Of a stretch of DNA of 64,000 bases, positions 54,344 to 62,311 are shown piece after piece. The notes under the pieces were generated by a model. It did no database searches. It was not told where the DNA came from and was given only the letters and a program-made list of their open reading frames with translations. The stretch lies in NCBI RefSeq assembly GCF_900102875.1, contig NZ_FNGH01000002.1, positions 372,001 to 436,000 on the forward strand. The letters are read 5' to 3'. Position numbers and translations under genes: made by a program. This stretch comes from Franzmannia pantelleriensis (GTDB taxonomy: Bacteria > Pseudomonadota > Gammaproteobacteria > Pseudomonadales > Halomonadaceae). Each line of letters starts with the position of its first letter. Position 1 is the first letter of the stretch.

Positions 54344-55612
54344 GTGAATCACGACATGACTATCGACGCCTATCAGGCCGCCCTGGCCGAGGGCCGCGCC
54401 AAGCCGCTCGACTGGTGGCATGCTTGTACCCTGCGCATCGCTCAACGCGAACCCGAGGTGCAAGCCTGGGAGGCCCTGGCCGAGGAGCAGCCGGCGCTGG
54501 ATGCGCAGCTGGCTGGGCGGTCGCTCTACGGTGTCCCCGTGGGGCTAAAGGATCTGATCGACACCGTCGATTTGCCCACTCGCTGGGGCACCCGCGGTTA
54601 TCTGGAGGCCCGCTCATCGCTGATCGATGCCGCCCTGGTCACGCTGCTCAAGGAGCAGGGCGCGCTGGTCATGGGCAAGACGGTCTCCACCGAGTTCGCC
54701 TATTTCACCCCCGGCAAGACCCATAACCCCCACGATCTCACCCGCACGCCCGGTGGCTCCTCCAGCGGCTCGGCGGCAGCGGTGGCCGACGGCATGGTGC
54801 CGCTGGCCTTCGGCACCCAGACTGCCGGTAGCATGATTCGTCCGGCCAGCTTCTGCGGGGTGTTCGGTTTCAAGCCCACCTTCGACACCGTGAGCGCCGC
54901 CGGGGTCAAATCCTTTGCGCCGTCGCTGGATACTCTGGGCTGGTTCGCGCGACACATCGAGGATATCTGCACCACCTTCTCGGCGCTGACCCGTGCCCCG
55001 CGGATCATGCCGCTGGAGAGCCTCGCTGGGGTGCGGGTCGGCGTGCGCAGCCTGCCGGGAGACGTCGCGCTGGACGACGACGTCGAACAGGCCCTGGCCC
55101 ATGCCCAGTCGCGTCTCGAGCAGGCCGGCGCAACGCTGGTGCCGCTGGACCTGGATGCGCGCTACGAAGTGCTGGTCGAACACCAGAAGGTGGTCATGGC
55201 CTATGAGGCCGCCCAGACCCTGGCCAGCGAGTACGCGCGCTTCGCCGAGCAGATGGGTCCCAAGCTGGTCGAGCTGCTCGAGGAGGGCAGAGCCATCAGC
55301 CACGCCCGCTATCTCGAAGCGCGCCGAGCCACCAATGCCATGCAGCAGGCGCTGAGCGGCGTGTTCGATGAGCAGGTCGACGTGATTCTCGCCGCCAGCG
55401 CCGCCGGGGTGGCGCCGGAAGGTATCGATGCCACCGGCGACCCGCTCTACTGCCGCGCCTGGACGCTGCTCGGCGTGCCGTGCCTCAACCTGCCGCTCAG
55501 TCACGGCACGGCGGATATGCCGGTGGGCGTACAGCTGGTAGCGGACCGCTGGCAGGACCAGCGACTGCTGCAGATCGCCCGCACCCTGATGAACCAGGAG
55601 GTGCCCGCATGA
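54344..55612 (+). CDS. Amidase (amidase-signature family)
   Basis: A 422-residue AS-family hydrolase with the Ser-Ser-Lys triad: K in GVPVGLKDLIDT, the first Ser in TPGGSSSGSAAAVADG, and the nucleophilic Ser in GTQTAGSMIRPASFCG. Start is GTG 54344, 9 nt after AAGGAG; ATG 54356 is an alternative, and the frame to 54308 overlaps the exporter gene. It belongs to the sigma-54 operon by strand and spacing and probably hydrolyses the imported amide or carbamoyl compound to ammonia and an acid. Its stop overlaps a further ATG (ATGA) at 55609 that has no real gene after it. Confidence 0.9.
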   Translation: MNHDMTIDAYQAALAEGRAKPLDWWHACTLRIAQREPEVQAWEALAEEQPALDAQLAGRSLYGVPVGLKDLIDTVDLPTRWGTRGYLEARSSLIDAALVTLLKEQGALVMGKTVSTEFAYFTPGKTHNPHDLTRTPGGSSSGSAAAVADGMVPLAFGTQTAGSMIRPASFCGVFGFKPTFDTVSAAGVKSFAPSLDTLGWFARHIEDICTTFSALTRAPRIMPLESLAGVRVGVRSLPGDVALDDDVEQALAHAQSRLEQAGATLVPLDLDARYEVLVEHQKVVMAYEAAQTLASEYARFAEQMGPKLVELLEEGRAISHARYLEARRATNAMQQALSGVFDEQVDVILAASAAGVAPEGIDATGDPLYCRAWTLLGVPCLNLPLSHGTADMPVGVQLVADRWQDQRLLQIARTLMNQEVPA

Positions 55613-55797
55613 GCCAAGCACTACGTGGCGTGGCTAGCGCTCGCCATTCTGACTATTGCCGCGCTCGCGGATCGCCTCGGCGATGCGTTCGATGCCTTGG
55701 CGGTAGGCCGCCCTGCGGTAGGAGATCTGCTCCGCTTCGGCGCGGTCGAGCACCGTGGCCGCTTCGCGTTCCAGTACTGCATCAAGGCGCTGGTTGA
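55609..55797 (+). pseudogene. Ghost ORF after the amidase; likely truncated gene
   Basis: AGGAGGTG followed by ATG 55609, overlapping the amidase stop, has the look of a coupled gene start, but after ~8-20 codons (MSQALRGVASARHSDYCRAR) the reading continues as the antisense of the dehydrogenase gene and ends at 55797 with low-complexity Arg/Pro residues. A rearrangement near 55630 that removed the gene body is a simple explanation; a chance ORF is the alternative. Confidence 0.35.
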
Positions 55798-56944
55798 TAG
55801 TCTCCTCCCTCCAGCGATCGCCGCTGCGATTCTGCACCCACTCGTAGTAGCTGACGATCACCCCGCCGGTGTTGGCAAGCACGTCTGGCAGCACCGGCAC
55901 GCCGCGTGCCTCGAGAGCCTCGTCGGCGGCTGAGGTCAGCGGGCCATTGGCGATCTCGAGGATTAGGCCGGCACGCACGTCGTCGACGTTGTCCTCGTGG
56001 ATCTGATTCTCCAGCGCCGCCAGGGCCAGCACGTCGACGTCGAGGGCCAGCAGTTCGTCCTGCTCAATCGCTTCGACCCCGTCGGCGTGGCACACCGAGT
56101 CATCGCAGTAGACCATGCCCTTGAGCTGCTGATTGCGGGTCTTCTCCTCCTTGATGGGGTCGGGCTCCAGGCCCTCCGCGGCGTAGATGGCGCCACCGGA
56201 GTCCGACACCGCGACGATCCTGTAGCCCTCGGCATGGGCCAGGCTGGCGAAATGGTAGGCGGCGTTGCCGAAGCCTTGTATTGCCACCGTGGTGTCCTGC
56301 GGCTTGCGCCCCTGACGTTCGGCCCAGATGTCCAACACCTTGAGGGCGCCACGGCCGGTGGCCGCCACCCGACCAAAGGAGCCCCCCAGGGTCAGCGGCT
56401 TGCCGGTGACGGCCGCCGGGGTCTGGCCGCGCACCAAGTGATCGTACTCATCCGACATCCAGCCCATCACCGTGGCGTTGGTGTTGACGTCGGGGGCAGG
56501 GATGTCGCGATTGGGGCCCATCACATCGGCAATACCGCGAATATAGCCGCGCGCCAGCCGCTCGAGTTCCAGCCGCGAGAGCTGCTTGGGGTCGACCTGC
56601 ACGCCGCCCTTGCCGCCGCCGAAGGGCAGGTTGACGACCGCGCACTTCACCGCCATCCAGAAGCTCAGGGTGGTGACCTCGAGCTGGTCGACGGCGGGGT
56701 GAAAGCGAATGCCCCCTTTGGCAGGCCCCAGGCTGGTGTCGTACTGCACCCGCCAGCCGGGAAACACCTTGAGGCTGCCATCGTCCATGCGTACCGGTAC
56801 GCTGACCTGCAGCGACAGCGCCGGCTGCATCAGGCGCTCGCGGGCGTCCCGCGCAATCTCCAGCGCCTCGAACACTTCCTCGAGGCGCGAGCGAGCATCG
56901 TCGAACAGATGGGTGTGATCCTGCTGGGGTGCGTCTTGGCTCAT
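55634..56944 (-). CDS. Glu/Leu/Phe/Val dehydrogenase (glutamate dehydrogenase family)
   Basis: A 436-residue amino acid dehydrogenase. The catalytic-lysine region is KGGIRFHPAVDQLEVTTLSFWMAVKCAVVNLPFGGGKGG, in two 19-residue halves each with lysines; the substrate site has P-A-P-D-V; and the NAD(P) domain has GFGNAAYHFASLAHAEG. It interconverts an amino acid (probably glutamate) and its 2-oxo acid with ammonia. ATG 56944 after AAGGAGGA; the frame to 56971 is longer. It converges on the amidase operon. Confidence 0.92.
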   Translation of the reverse strand: MSQDAPQQDHTHLFDDARSRLEEVFEALEIARDARERLMQPALSLQVSVPVRMDDGSLKVFPGWRVQYDTSLGPAKGGIRFHPAVDQLEVTTLSFWMAVKCAVVNLPFGGGKGGVQVDPKQLSRLELERLARGYIRGIADVMGPNRDIPAPDVNTNATVMGWMSDEYDHLVRGQTPAAVTGKPLTLGGSFGRVAATGRGALKVLDIWAERQGRKPQDTTVAIQGFGNAAYHFASLAHAEGYRIVAVSDSGGAIYAAEGLEPDPIKEEKTRNQQLKGMVYCDDSVCHADGVEAIEQDELLALDVDVLALAALENQIHEDNVDDVRAGLILEIANGPLTSAADEALEARGVPVLPDVLANTGGVIVSYYEWVQNRSGDRWREETINQRLDAVLEREAATVLDRAEAEQISYRRAAYRQGIERIAEAIRERGNSQNGER

Positions 56945-57073
56945 GACATCCTCCTTAATGGCAGTGAGCAAGTGGCGGAGCCAACAGCCTAGCAGGCGCT
57001 GGCTCGACTAGGATATAACCTGTGCTTCGGCCACACTGGCTTGGCAAGCATGGATGCGAGCCAAGGAGGACCG

Positions 57074-58393
57074 ATGAGACCCATCACTCGCCGTGGGCTG
57101 CTATGGGGCAGCCTGTATCTGCTATTGGCGCTGCTGCCGCTAGGTATTGCGCTGCTCTCCGTCCCCGAAGAACCCCGTGGCCTGCTCGGCGCCATTGGTG
57201 TGATGTTCGGCCTATTGGCGTTAGGTGTGTTCGGCATGCAGGTCGTCATTTCCGGGCGCCATCGCTGGTTTGCCGAGAGTATCGGCTTCGACAACATCCT
57301 GCAGTTTCACCGCCAGACCGGGCTGGTGGCGCTGTGGCTGGTACTGCTGCACCCGCTGCTGATATTCGCCGCCGATCCTGGCTACCTCGAATTTCTCGAC
57401 CCCCGCGAGGACACCCTGCGTGCCCTGGCGCTGATCGGCCTGCTGGGGGCCAGCGTGGTGCTGATCGTCAGCTCGCTGTGGCGGGTCCAGCTGGGGCTCT
57501 CCTATGAGTGGTGGCGGCTGCTGCACGGCGGTCTGGCGCTGTTCGTGGTGATGGGCGGGCTGGGCCATGCGCTGATGGCCGGCCACTACACTGCCGGCTG
57601 GCTTACCGCTGGGCTGCTCATCGCCGCGCTGCTGGTGCCGGTGTATCTGCTGGCCGATACCCGGCTGCTGCGCCTCTGGCGTTTGCGCAAGCAACCCTGG
57701 CAGGTGGTCGATAACCAGCCGGCGCTAGGCGATGCCACCACCCTGACCCTGGAAGCGGTTGGGGAGCATCGCCTTAACTTCAACGCCGGGCAGTTCTTCT
57801 GGATCACCCTCGGCGACTCGCCGTTCTCGCTGCAGCAGCATCCGTTCTCGTTGGTATCGAGCGCCTGCCGGCCGGGGCGGATCTCCTTCACCGCCAAGGA
57901 TCTCGGCGACTTTACCGCCACTCTGCCGGAGATAACGCCGGGCACCCGCGCCTTTATCGAAGGACCCTACGGCGCCTTCATTCCCGATGTGCGTAGCGCT
58001 TCCGGCGCCGTATTGATGGCCGGTGGCATCGGCGTCACGCCGATCATGAGCATCCTGCGCACCTTTCGCGACCAGGGCGTGACCTTGCCGCTGTGGCTGA
58101 TCTACGCCAACCCCAGCTGGGACGAAGTGACGTATCGCGACGAGCTCGCCGAACTCGAAGCCGAGCTGCCGCTCAAGGTAATCCACGTGCTCAGCGACCC
58201 CCCCGCGGGCTGGCAGGGCGAGACCGGCTATATCGACAAGGCACTGCTGGAGCGCTGTCTGCCCGAGGACGACGACCAGCGCGAGTATTTTATCTGTGGG
58301 CCTGAGCCGATGATGAATGCTGCAGAGGGTGGCTTGATCGAGCTTGGGGTGCCCGTCACACGCATCATTTCTGATCGCTTTGCCATTGTTTAA
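57074..58393 (+). CDS. Ferric-reductase-like flavocytochrome (FRE/NOX family)
   Basis: A 439-residue protein. Six N-terminal spans with His pairs for two haems (FHRQTGLVALWLVLLHPLL; RLLHGGLALFVVMGGLGHAL). Residues ~210-310 are the FAD domain (QQHPFSLVSSA, the H-P-F-S motif), and ~320-439 the NAD(P)-binding part (GAVLMAGGIGVTPIMSILR, FICGPEPMMNA). It moves electrons from NAD(P)H across the inner membrane, probably to ferric iron or another acceptor. ATG 57074 follows AAGGAGGA. A 30-residue membrane peptide follows. Confidence 0.9.
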   Translation: MRPITRRGLLWGSLYLLLALLPLGIALLSVPEEPRGLLGAIGVMFGLLALGVFGMQVVISGRHRWFAESIGFDNILQFHRQTGLVALWLVLLHPLLIFAADPGYLEFLDPREDTLRALALIGLLGASVVLIVSSLWRVQLGLSYEWWRLLHGGLALFVVMGGLGHALMAGHYTAGWLTAGLLIAALLVPVYLLADTRLLRLWRLRKQPWQVVDNQPALGDATTLTLEAVGEHRLNFNAGQFFWITLGDSPFSLQQHPFSLVSSACRPGRISFTAKDLGDFTATLPEITPGTRAFIEGPYGAFIPDVRSASGAVLMAGGIGVTPIMSILRTFRDQGVTLPLWLIYANPSWDEVTYRDELAELEAELPLKVIHVLSDPPAGWQGETGYIDKALLERCLPEDDDQREYFICGPEPMMNAAEGGLIELGVPVTRIISDRFAIV

Positions 58394-58404
58394 GAGGGAC
58401 ATCC

Positions 58405-58497
58405 ATGCTGCATCAATACGTGCGCCACGCGGGAAACTTGGCCGGCAGCATATTAGTCGCGGTGGCCATTGCCGCCGCCGTGATAGTGACTCGCTAG
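58405..58497 (+). CDS. 30-residue single-span membrane peptide downstream of the flavocytochrome
   Basis: MLHQYVRHAGNLAGSILVAV ... VIVTR: a short basic/polar start, one hydrophobic span (~residues 13-28) and a terminal Arg. AGAGGGAC lies 7 nt before ATG 58405, and the gap to the flavocytochrome stop is 11 nt. Too short for ordinary ORF calling, but ribosome site, position and span suggest a real accessory subunit. Confidence 0.5.
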   Translation: MLHQYVRHAGNLAGSILVAVAIAAAVIVTR

Positions 58498-58506
58498 CCG
58501 AAACGG

Positions 58507-59178
58507 TCAGTCGCCGTAGAAGCGGGTGAAGCGTTCAGGCATCTCACGCACGGGCACGAAGCCGTTTTCCGGCGCGTCCGGGTCGGCGTGACCCATTGCC
58601 AGCGCACACAGCACCAGTTCGCTGTCGTCCAGCGTCAACTGCTCGCGGACCACTCGGTGGTAGGGCGCGATAGCGGCCTGGGCACAGCTGTGCAGGCCCT
58701 GGCCGCGGGCGGCCAGCATCAGGCTCTGCAGGAACATGCCGCAGTCCATGAAGCTGCCGGTGTCCAGGCGCCGGTCGAGGGTCAGGATCATCGCCACTGG
58801 GGCATCGAAGAAGGTGTAGTTGCGCCGCGCCTGGGCCCGACGCTTGTCGTGCTCGTCGCGGTGGATGCCCAGCGTCTCATAAAGCCCATAGCCGCAGCGC
58901 CGGCGCCGGCCGATATAGGGCTCGAACCACTCGCGAGGGTAGTAGACGTACTCGGCCCGATGCTGCTCCGGCTCGTTGTCGAAGGCATCCTGTAGTGCGC
59001 GACTCAGCGCCGCCAGCGGCGCGCCGCTCACCACATGCACCTGCCACGGCTGGATATTGCTGCCGCTGGGGGCCTGGCTGGCCACGCGCAGCAGATGCGC
59101 CAGTGTTTCCCTTGGTACCGGCGTGGGTAGGAAACGACGTACCGAGCGTCGCGACAGGATGGCATTGTCAACATGCAT
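58507..59178 (-). CDS. Nitroreductase family FMN protein
   Basis: A 223-residue NfsB/BluB-like nitroreductase. FMN-binding RRSVRRFLPTPVPRETLAHLLRVASQAPSGSNIQPW (R-R-S-V-R and S-x-N-x-Q-P-W motifs) and GLHSCAQAAIAPY are diagnostic. It reduces nitro or quinone compounds with NAD(P)H; substrate unknown. Start ATG 59178 (MHVDNAI); the frame to 59265 is longer but lacks family similarity. Confidence 0.9.
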   Translation of the reverse strand: MHVDNAILSRRSVRRFLPTPVPRETLAHLLRVASQAPSGSNIQPWQVHVVSGAPLAALSRALQDAFDNEPEQHRAEYVYYPREWFEPYIGRRRRCGYGLYETLGIHRDEHDKRRAQARRNYTFFDAPVAMILTLDRRLDTGSFMDCGMFLQSLMLAARGQGLHSCAQAAIAPYHRVVREQLTLDDSELVLCALAMGHADPDAPENGFVPVREMPERFTRFYGD

Positions 59179-59254
59179 GAAAGGCACCTCGAGCGCGATG
59201 AGTGGCCTATCATGGTGCCGTGTTCCACCCACTTTTACGATGCTGAGAGCACCT

Positions 59255-59587
59255 ATGGCCCGCACCGAACACCCCGAGACGCCGGATGGTCGCTACTTTG
59301 TTGCCAAGGACAAACTATGGCGAAAGACCGATCCGCGCTTGGACGACGCCACACGGCAGGCGCGCGTCAAGGCGCTGATGCAGGCCCGCCGTGCCGTCAA
59401 GCACGCCAAGCAGGCCGAGGACGACGACGCCCTGCGCGAAGCCCGCCAGGCAGTGGATACGGCCAAGATCGCCCTCGGCGAGCGCGGCCCGGTGTGGTGG
59501 GATGACGACGCGCCTGACGAGACCGGCAAGCATCCGCGCAACAGCTCGTATGCCGAGTGGTGGCGTGGTCAAGAGGTGGGTGAGTGA
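59255..59587 (+). CDS. Small charged protein, unknown
   Basis: A 110-residue protein: a start MARTEHPETPDGRYFVAKDK, then a basic helical centre (LMQARRAVKHAKQAEDDDA) and a C-terminal WWDDDAPDETGKHPRNSSYAEWW. It is well preserved in type with proteobacterial small hypotheticals that I recall only by sequence feel, not by family name. GAGAGC precedes ATG 59255. Function unknown. Confidence 0.7.
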   Translation: MARTEHPETPDGRYFVAKDKLWRKTDPRLDDATRQARVKALMQARRAVKHAKQAEDDDALREARQAVDTAKIALGERGPVWWDDDAPDETGKHPRNSSYAEWWRGQEVGE

Positions 59588-59677
59588 GCGGGCGAGGTGT
59601 AATGGCGTGATCCTGGCTTTCCACGCCACTGTCATGCGATTGCCATTGATCTGCCGCACTCTCTGAAGCTTTCATCG

Positions 59678-61507
59678 ATGACGAGTGCGGTCATGACACT
59701 GAGCGAGCACCATCTACTGGAAATGATCATCGCAGATGAACAGCTGACGCCTTATTTCCAACCTATCGTAGACATGGGGCAACGCATCATTCATGGCTAT
59801 GAGGCGCTGATTCGTGGCCCTCAGCACTCTCCACTGCACTCCCCTAAACGGCTCTTCGAGACCGCGATGCAGGCCGGCAGCCTGGTAGAGCTGGATTTGC
59901 TCTGCCGACGCCTGGCCATACAGCGTTTCGTTGCACTGAGGCTCGAGGGCAAGCTGTTCCTGAACGTTATGCCCACGACGCTACTGGAACGTGATTTTCG
60001 CGAGGGGCTGACGCTGGCCATTCTCGACCGGGCCGGGTTGTCGCCGGAGCGGGTGGTGATCGAGCTTACTGAGCACTTGCCTATCGTCGACTACCAGGCG
60101 ATGCGCCACGCTATGGCTCACTATCGGGAAATGGGTTTTCTGGTCGCCCTGGATGATCTGGGAGCGGGGCACTCCAGCCTGCGTCACTGGGCCGAGCTGC
60201 GCCCCGACATGGTCAAGCTGGATCGCCATTTCGTCAGCGGTATCGACATCTCCCAGGACAAACGCGAGTTCCTGCGCTCACTGTTGGATGTGGCCCGCAA
60301 CCTTGGTTGTCAATTGATCGTCGAGGGTATCGAAACCGCTGAGGAGCATCGCTGCCTATGGGAGCTGGATCGCAGCCTGGCACTGCTGCAAGGATACTAT
60401 TTTGCGAGGCCCAGCGCCGAGCCGCCACGCCAAGTATCCCATCTACTACCTAACCACGGCTTGTCACTGCAAACGCCACGTCGCAGTGCCAGTGCCATCA
60501 TCAAAGCGGTAGCGCCGGTGTCGCCGGAGTTACCGGTCTTGGCACTCGCCGAGCGCTTCCGGGCACAACCGACGTTGCGCTGCGTGCCGGTGGTGGAGGC
60601 AGGCATGCCGGTAGCGGTGGTGCGCCGCCACGAGTTCCTAACACTGTTCACCAACCCCTATAGCCATGCGCTGCATGCGCGTAGTCGCGTCGCCAAGATT
60701 GCCGACCGCCAGCTGCTCTGCGTCCCCGAGGGAACGCCACTGGAAGCGCTGAGCCAGCGCATCACCGATGCTCGTGGCCTGCAGCAGGAGGACTTCGTGT
60801 TCGTCGATGTAGAGGGGGGCTATCTGGGCATGGGGAATATCGTCGACCTGCTCAGAGAAATCACCTCCATCCAGGTACGTCAGGCGCGTAACGCCAATCC
60901 GCTTACCGGACTTCCGGGGAATATCCTGATCCAGGAGACCCTGACCGAGCGGCTGCGACAAGGGCGTTCGCTGGTGGCGGTGTTTGCCGATCTGGACAAC
61001 TTCAAGGCCTACAATGATAGCTATGGCTACGCTGAGGGCGATCGCATGATCCTGGCACTGTCGCGACTACTACTGTCACGCCTGAGCGACGCCGATGACT
61101 TTCTCGGCCATGTCGGCGGCGACGATTTCATGCTGCTGCTGAGTGGCGAGGATTGGCGCGCAACGTGCGAGAAGATCCTAACCGATTTTGCAGTCTTGGT
61201 GCCCGAGTTCTATCGTCCTGAGCATCGTGCCGCCGGTGGCTTGTTAGGCGAGAATCGCCAGGGACAGACGGTCTTTCATCCACTCGTCAGCCTCTCACTG
61301 GCCGCCCGGCCAGTGGCGGCAGGAGAAGTGGTGGCGCCGCCGCAATTGTCTGCCGAGCTCTCGGAGCTCAAGGCCCAGGCCAAACGTCGCCCAGGCAATA
61401 CCCTGTTCATCGATCGCCGCCATTCAGGCGGGGCTGCTGAACTGCCTTCATCCGAAGCGCCCAAGTCTGTCGACTCGGTGAGTTCTCACTCGAGCACTGA
61501 TTGCTAA
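59678..61507 (+). CDS. EAL-CBS-GGDEF domain protein, probable c-di-GMP phosphodiesterase
   Basis: A 609-residue cytosolic protein. EAL domain residues ~15-255: the E-A-L-I-R motif in HGYEALIRGP, VIELTEHLP, ALDDLGAGHSS (D-D-x-G-x-G), KLDRHFV and the late E in LIVEGIETAEE, so catalytic residues appear intact. CBS-pair-like region ~285-410. GGDEF domain ~430-575: the motif reads GHVGGDDFMLLL, with D for E in the fourth place, so cyclase activity is doubtful. This architecture suggests a phosphodiesterase sensing a nucleotide. Start 59678 or ATG 59693; ribosome site weak. Confidence 0.88.
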   Translation: MTSAVMTLSEHHLLEMIIADEQLTPYFQPIVDMGQRIIHGYEALIRGPQHSPLHSPKRLFETAMQAGSLVELDLLCRRLAIQRFVALRLEGKLFLNVMPTTLLERDFREGLTLAILDRAGLSPERVVIELTEHLPIVDYQAMRHAMAHYREMGFLVALDDLGAGHSSLRHWAELRPDMVKLDRHFVSGIDISQDKREFLRSLLDVARNLGCQLIVEGIETAEEHRCLWELDRSLALLQGYYFARPSAEPPRQVSHLLPNHGLSLQTPRRSASAIIKAVAPVSPELPVLALAERFRAQPTLRCVPVVEAGMPVAVVRRHEFLTLFTNPYSHALHARSRVAKIADRQLLCVPEGTPLEALSQRITDARGLQQEDFVFVDVEGGYLGMGNIVDLLREITSIQVRQARNANPLTGLPGNILIQETLTERLRQGRSLVAVFADLDNFKAYNDSYGYAEGDRMILALSRLLLSRLSDADDFLGHVGGDDFMLLLSGEDWRATCEKILTDFAVLVPEFYRPEHRAAGGLLGENRQGQTVFHPLVSLSLAARPVAAGEVVAPPQLSAELSELKAQAKRRPGNTLFIDRRHSGGAAELPSSEAPKSVDSVSSHSSTDC

Positions 61508-61530
61508 CAGCAACTCAGAGGGATGAGCTC

Positions 61531-61580
61531 ATGCGAAAAGTGATCGTTGGTGCCATGCTGTCGCTCGATGACGTGCAGAT
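61531..61580 (+). pseudogene. Relic start of a DHFR/RibD-C-like gene
   Basis: GAGGGATGAG then ATG 61531 gives MRKVIVGAMLSLDDVQ, the conserved N-terminus of the dihydrofolate-reductase-like/RibD C-terminal family (MRK-[IL]-[IV]-V-G-A-x-x-S-L-D-G-V). After Gln16 the family sequence (Q-A-P-G-G) is lost and the reading runs into the SDR gene in another frame. I call it a relic. Confidence 0.5.
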
Positions 61581-61645
61581 CCCCTTGCTTCCCCATCCGC
61601 TTGCCTCCAGGCTTGGTTTGAACCCTAACCATGTCAGGAGGCGAG

Positions 61646-62311
61646 ATGACGTCCACGGTATTGATCACCGGCGCCAATCGCGGCGTCGGTCTGGCGCTGG
61701 CGCAGCACTATCATCGCGAGGGCTGGCAGGTGATTGGGGTGTGCCGGTCGGCGTCGGCTGAGCTCGCCGAGGTCGCCGAACGGGTCATCGAAGGGATCGA
61801 TGTAACCACTGATGCCGATGTGGCGGGCTTGGCAGAGGCGCTTCATGGCACACGGCTCGACCTACTGATCAACAACGCCGGCCTGCTGCGCGACGAGCAG
61901 CTCGGCAAGATCGACTTCGACTCGATCCGCGAGCAGATGGAGATCAACGCCTATGCGCCGCTGCGCGTCACCGAGGCGCTGCTGACGTGCCTGGGGGAGG
62001 GCAGCAAGGTGGCCAATATCACCAGTCGCATGGGCTCCATCGCCGACAACGACTCCGGCGGTCGCTACGGTTACCGTGCCTCAAAGGCGGCACTCAATGC
62101 CTTCGGCAAGTCGCTGGCGGTGGATCTCGCCCCCCGCGGTATCGCCGTGGCCCAGCTTCATCCCGGCTATGTGCAAACGCGCATGGTCAATTTCGGCGGG
62201 CTGATCTCGCCGGATGAGGCGGCGGCCGGTATCGCTGCGCGGATCGAAGCGCTCTCACTGGCAACCAGCGGTGGCTTCTGGCATAGCAACGGTGAGCCGC
62301 TGCCTTGGTAG
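61646..62311 (+). CDS. Short-chain dehydrogenase/reductase
   Basis: A 221-residue SDR: cofactor motif TGANRGVGLA (T-G-x-x-x-G-x-G), N-N-A-G in LLINNAGLL, the catalytic Ser in ANITSRMGS, Y-x-x-x-K in GYRASKAAL, and HPGYVQTRM. It resembles the C-factor/sniffer type of small SDRs. Substrate unknown. ATG 61646 follows AGGAGG closely; the frame from 61631 adds five residues. Confidence 0.92.
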   Translation: MTSTVLITGANRGVGLALAQHYHREGWQVIGVCRSASAELAEVAERVIEGIDVTTDADVAGLAEALHGTRLDLLINNAGLLRDEQLGKIDFDSIREQMEINAYAPLRVTEALLTCLGEGSKVANITSRMGSIADNDSGGRYGYRASKAALNAFGKSLAVDLAPRGIAVAQLHPGYVQTRMVNFGGLISPDEAAAGIAARIEALSLATSGGFWHSNGEPLPW

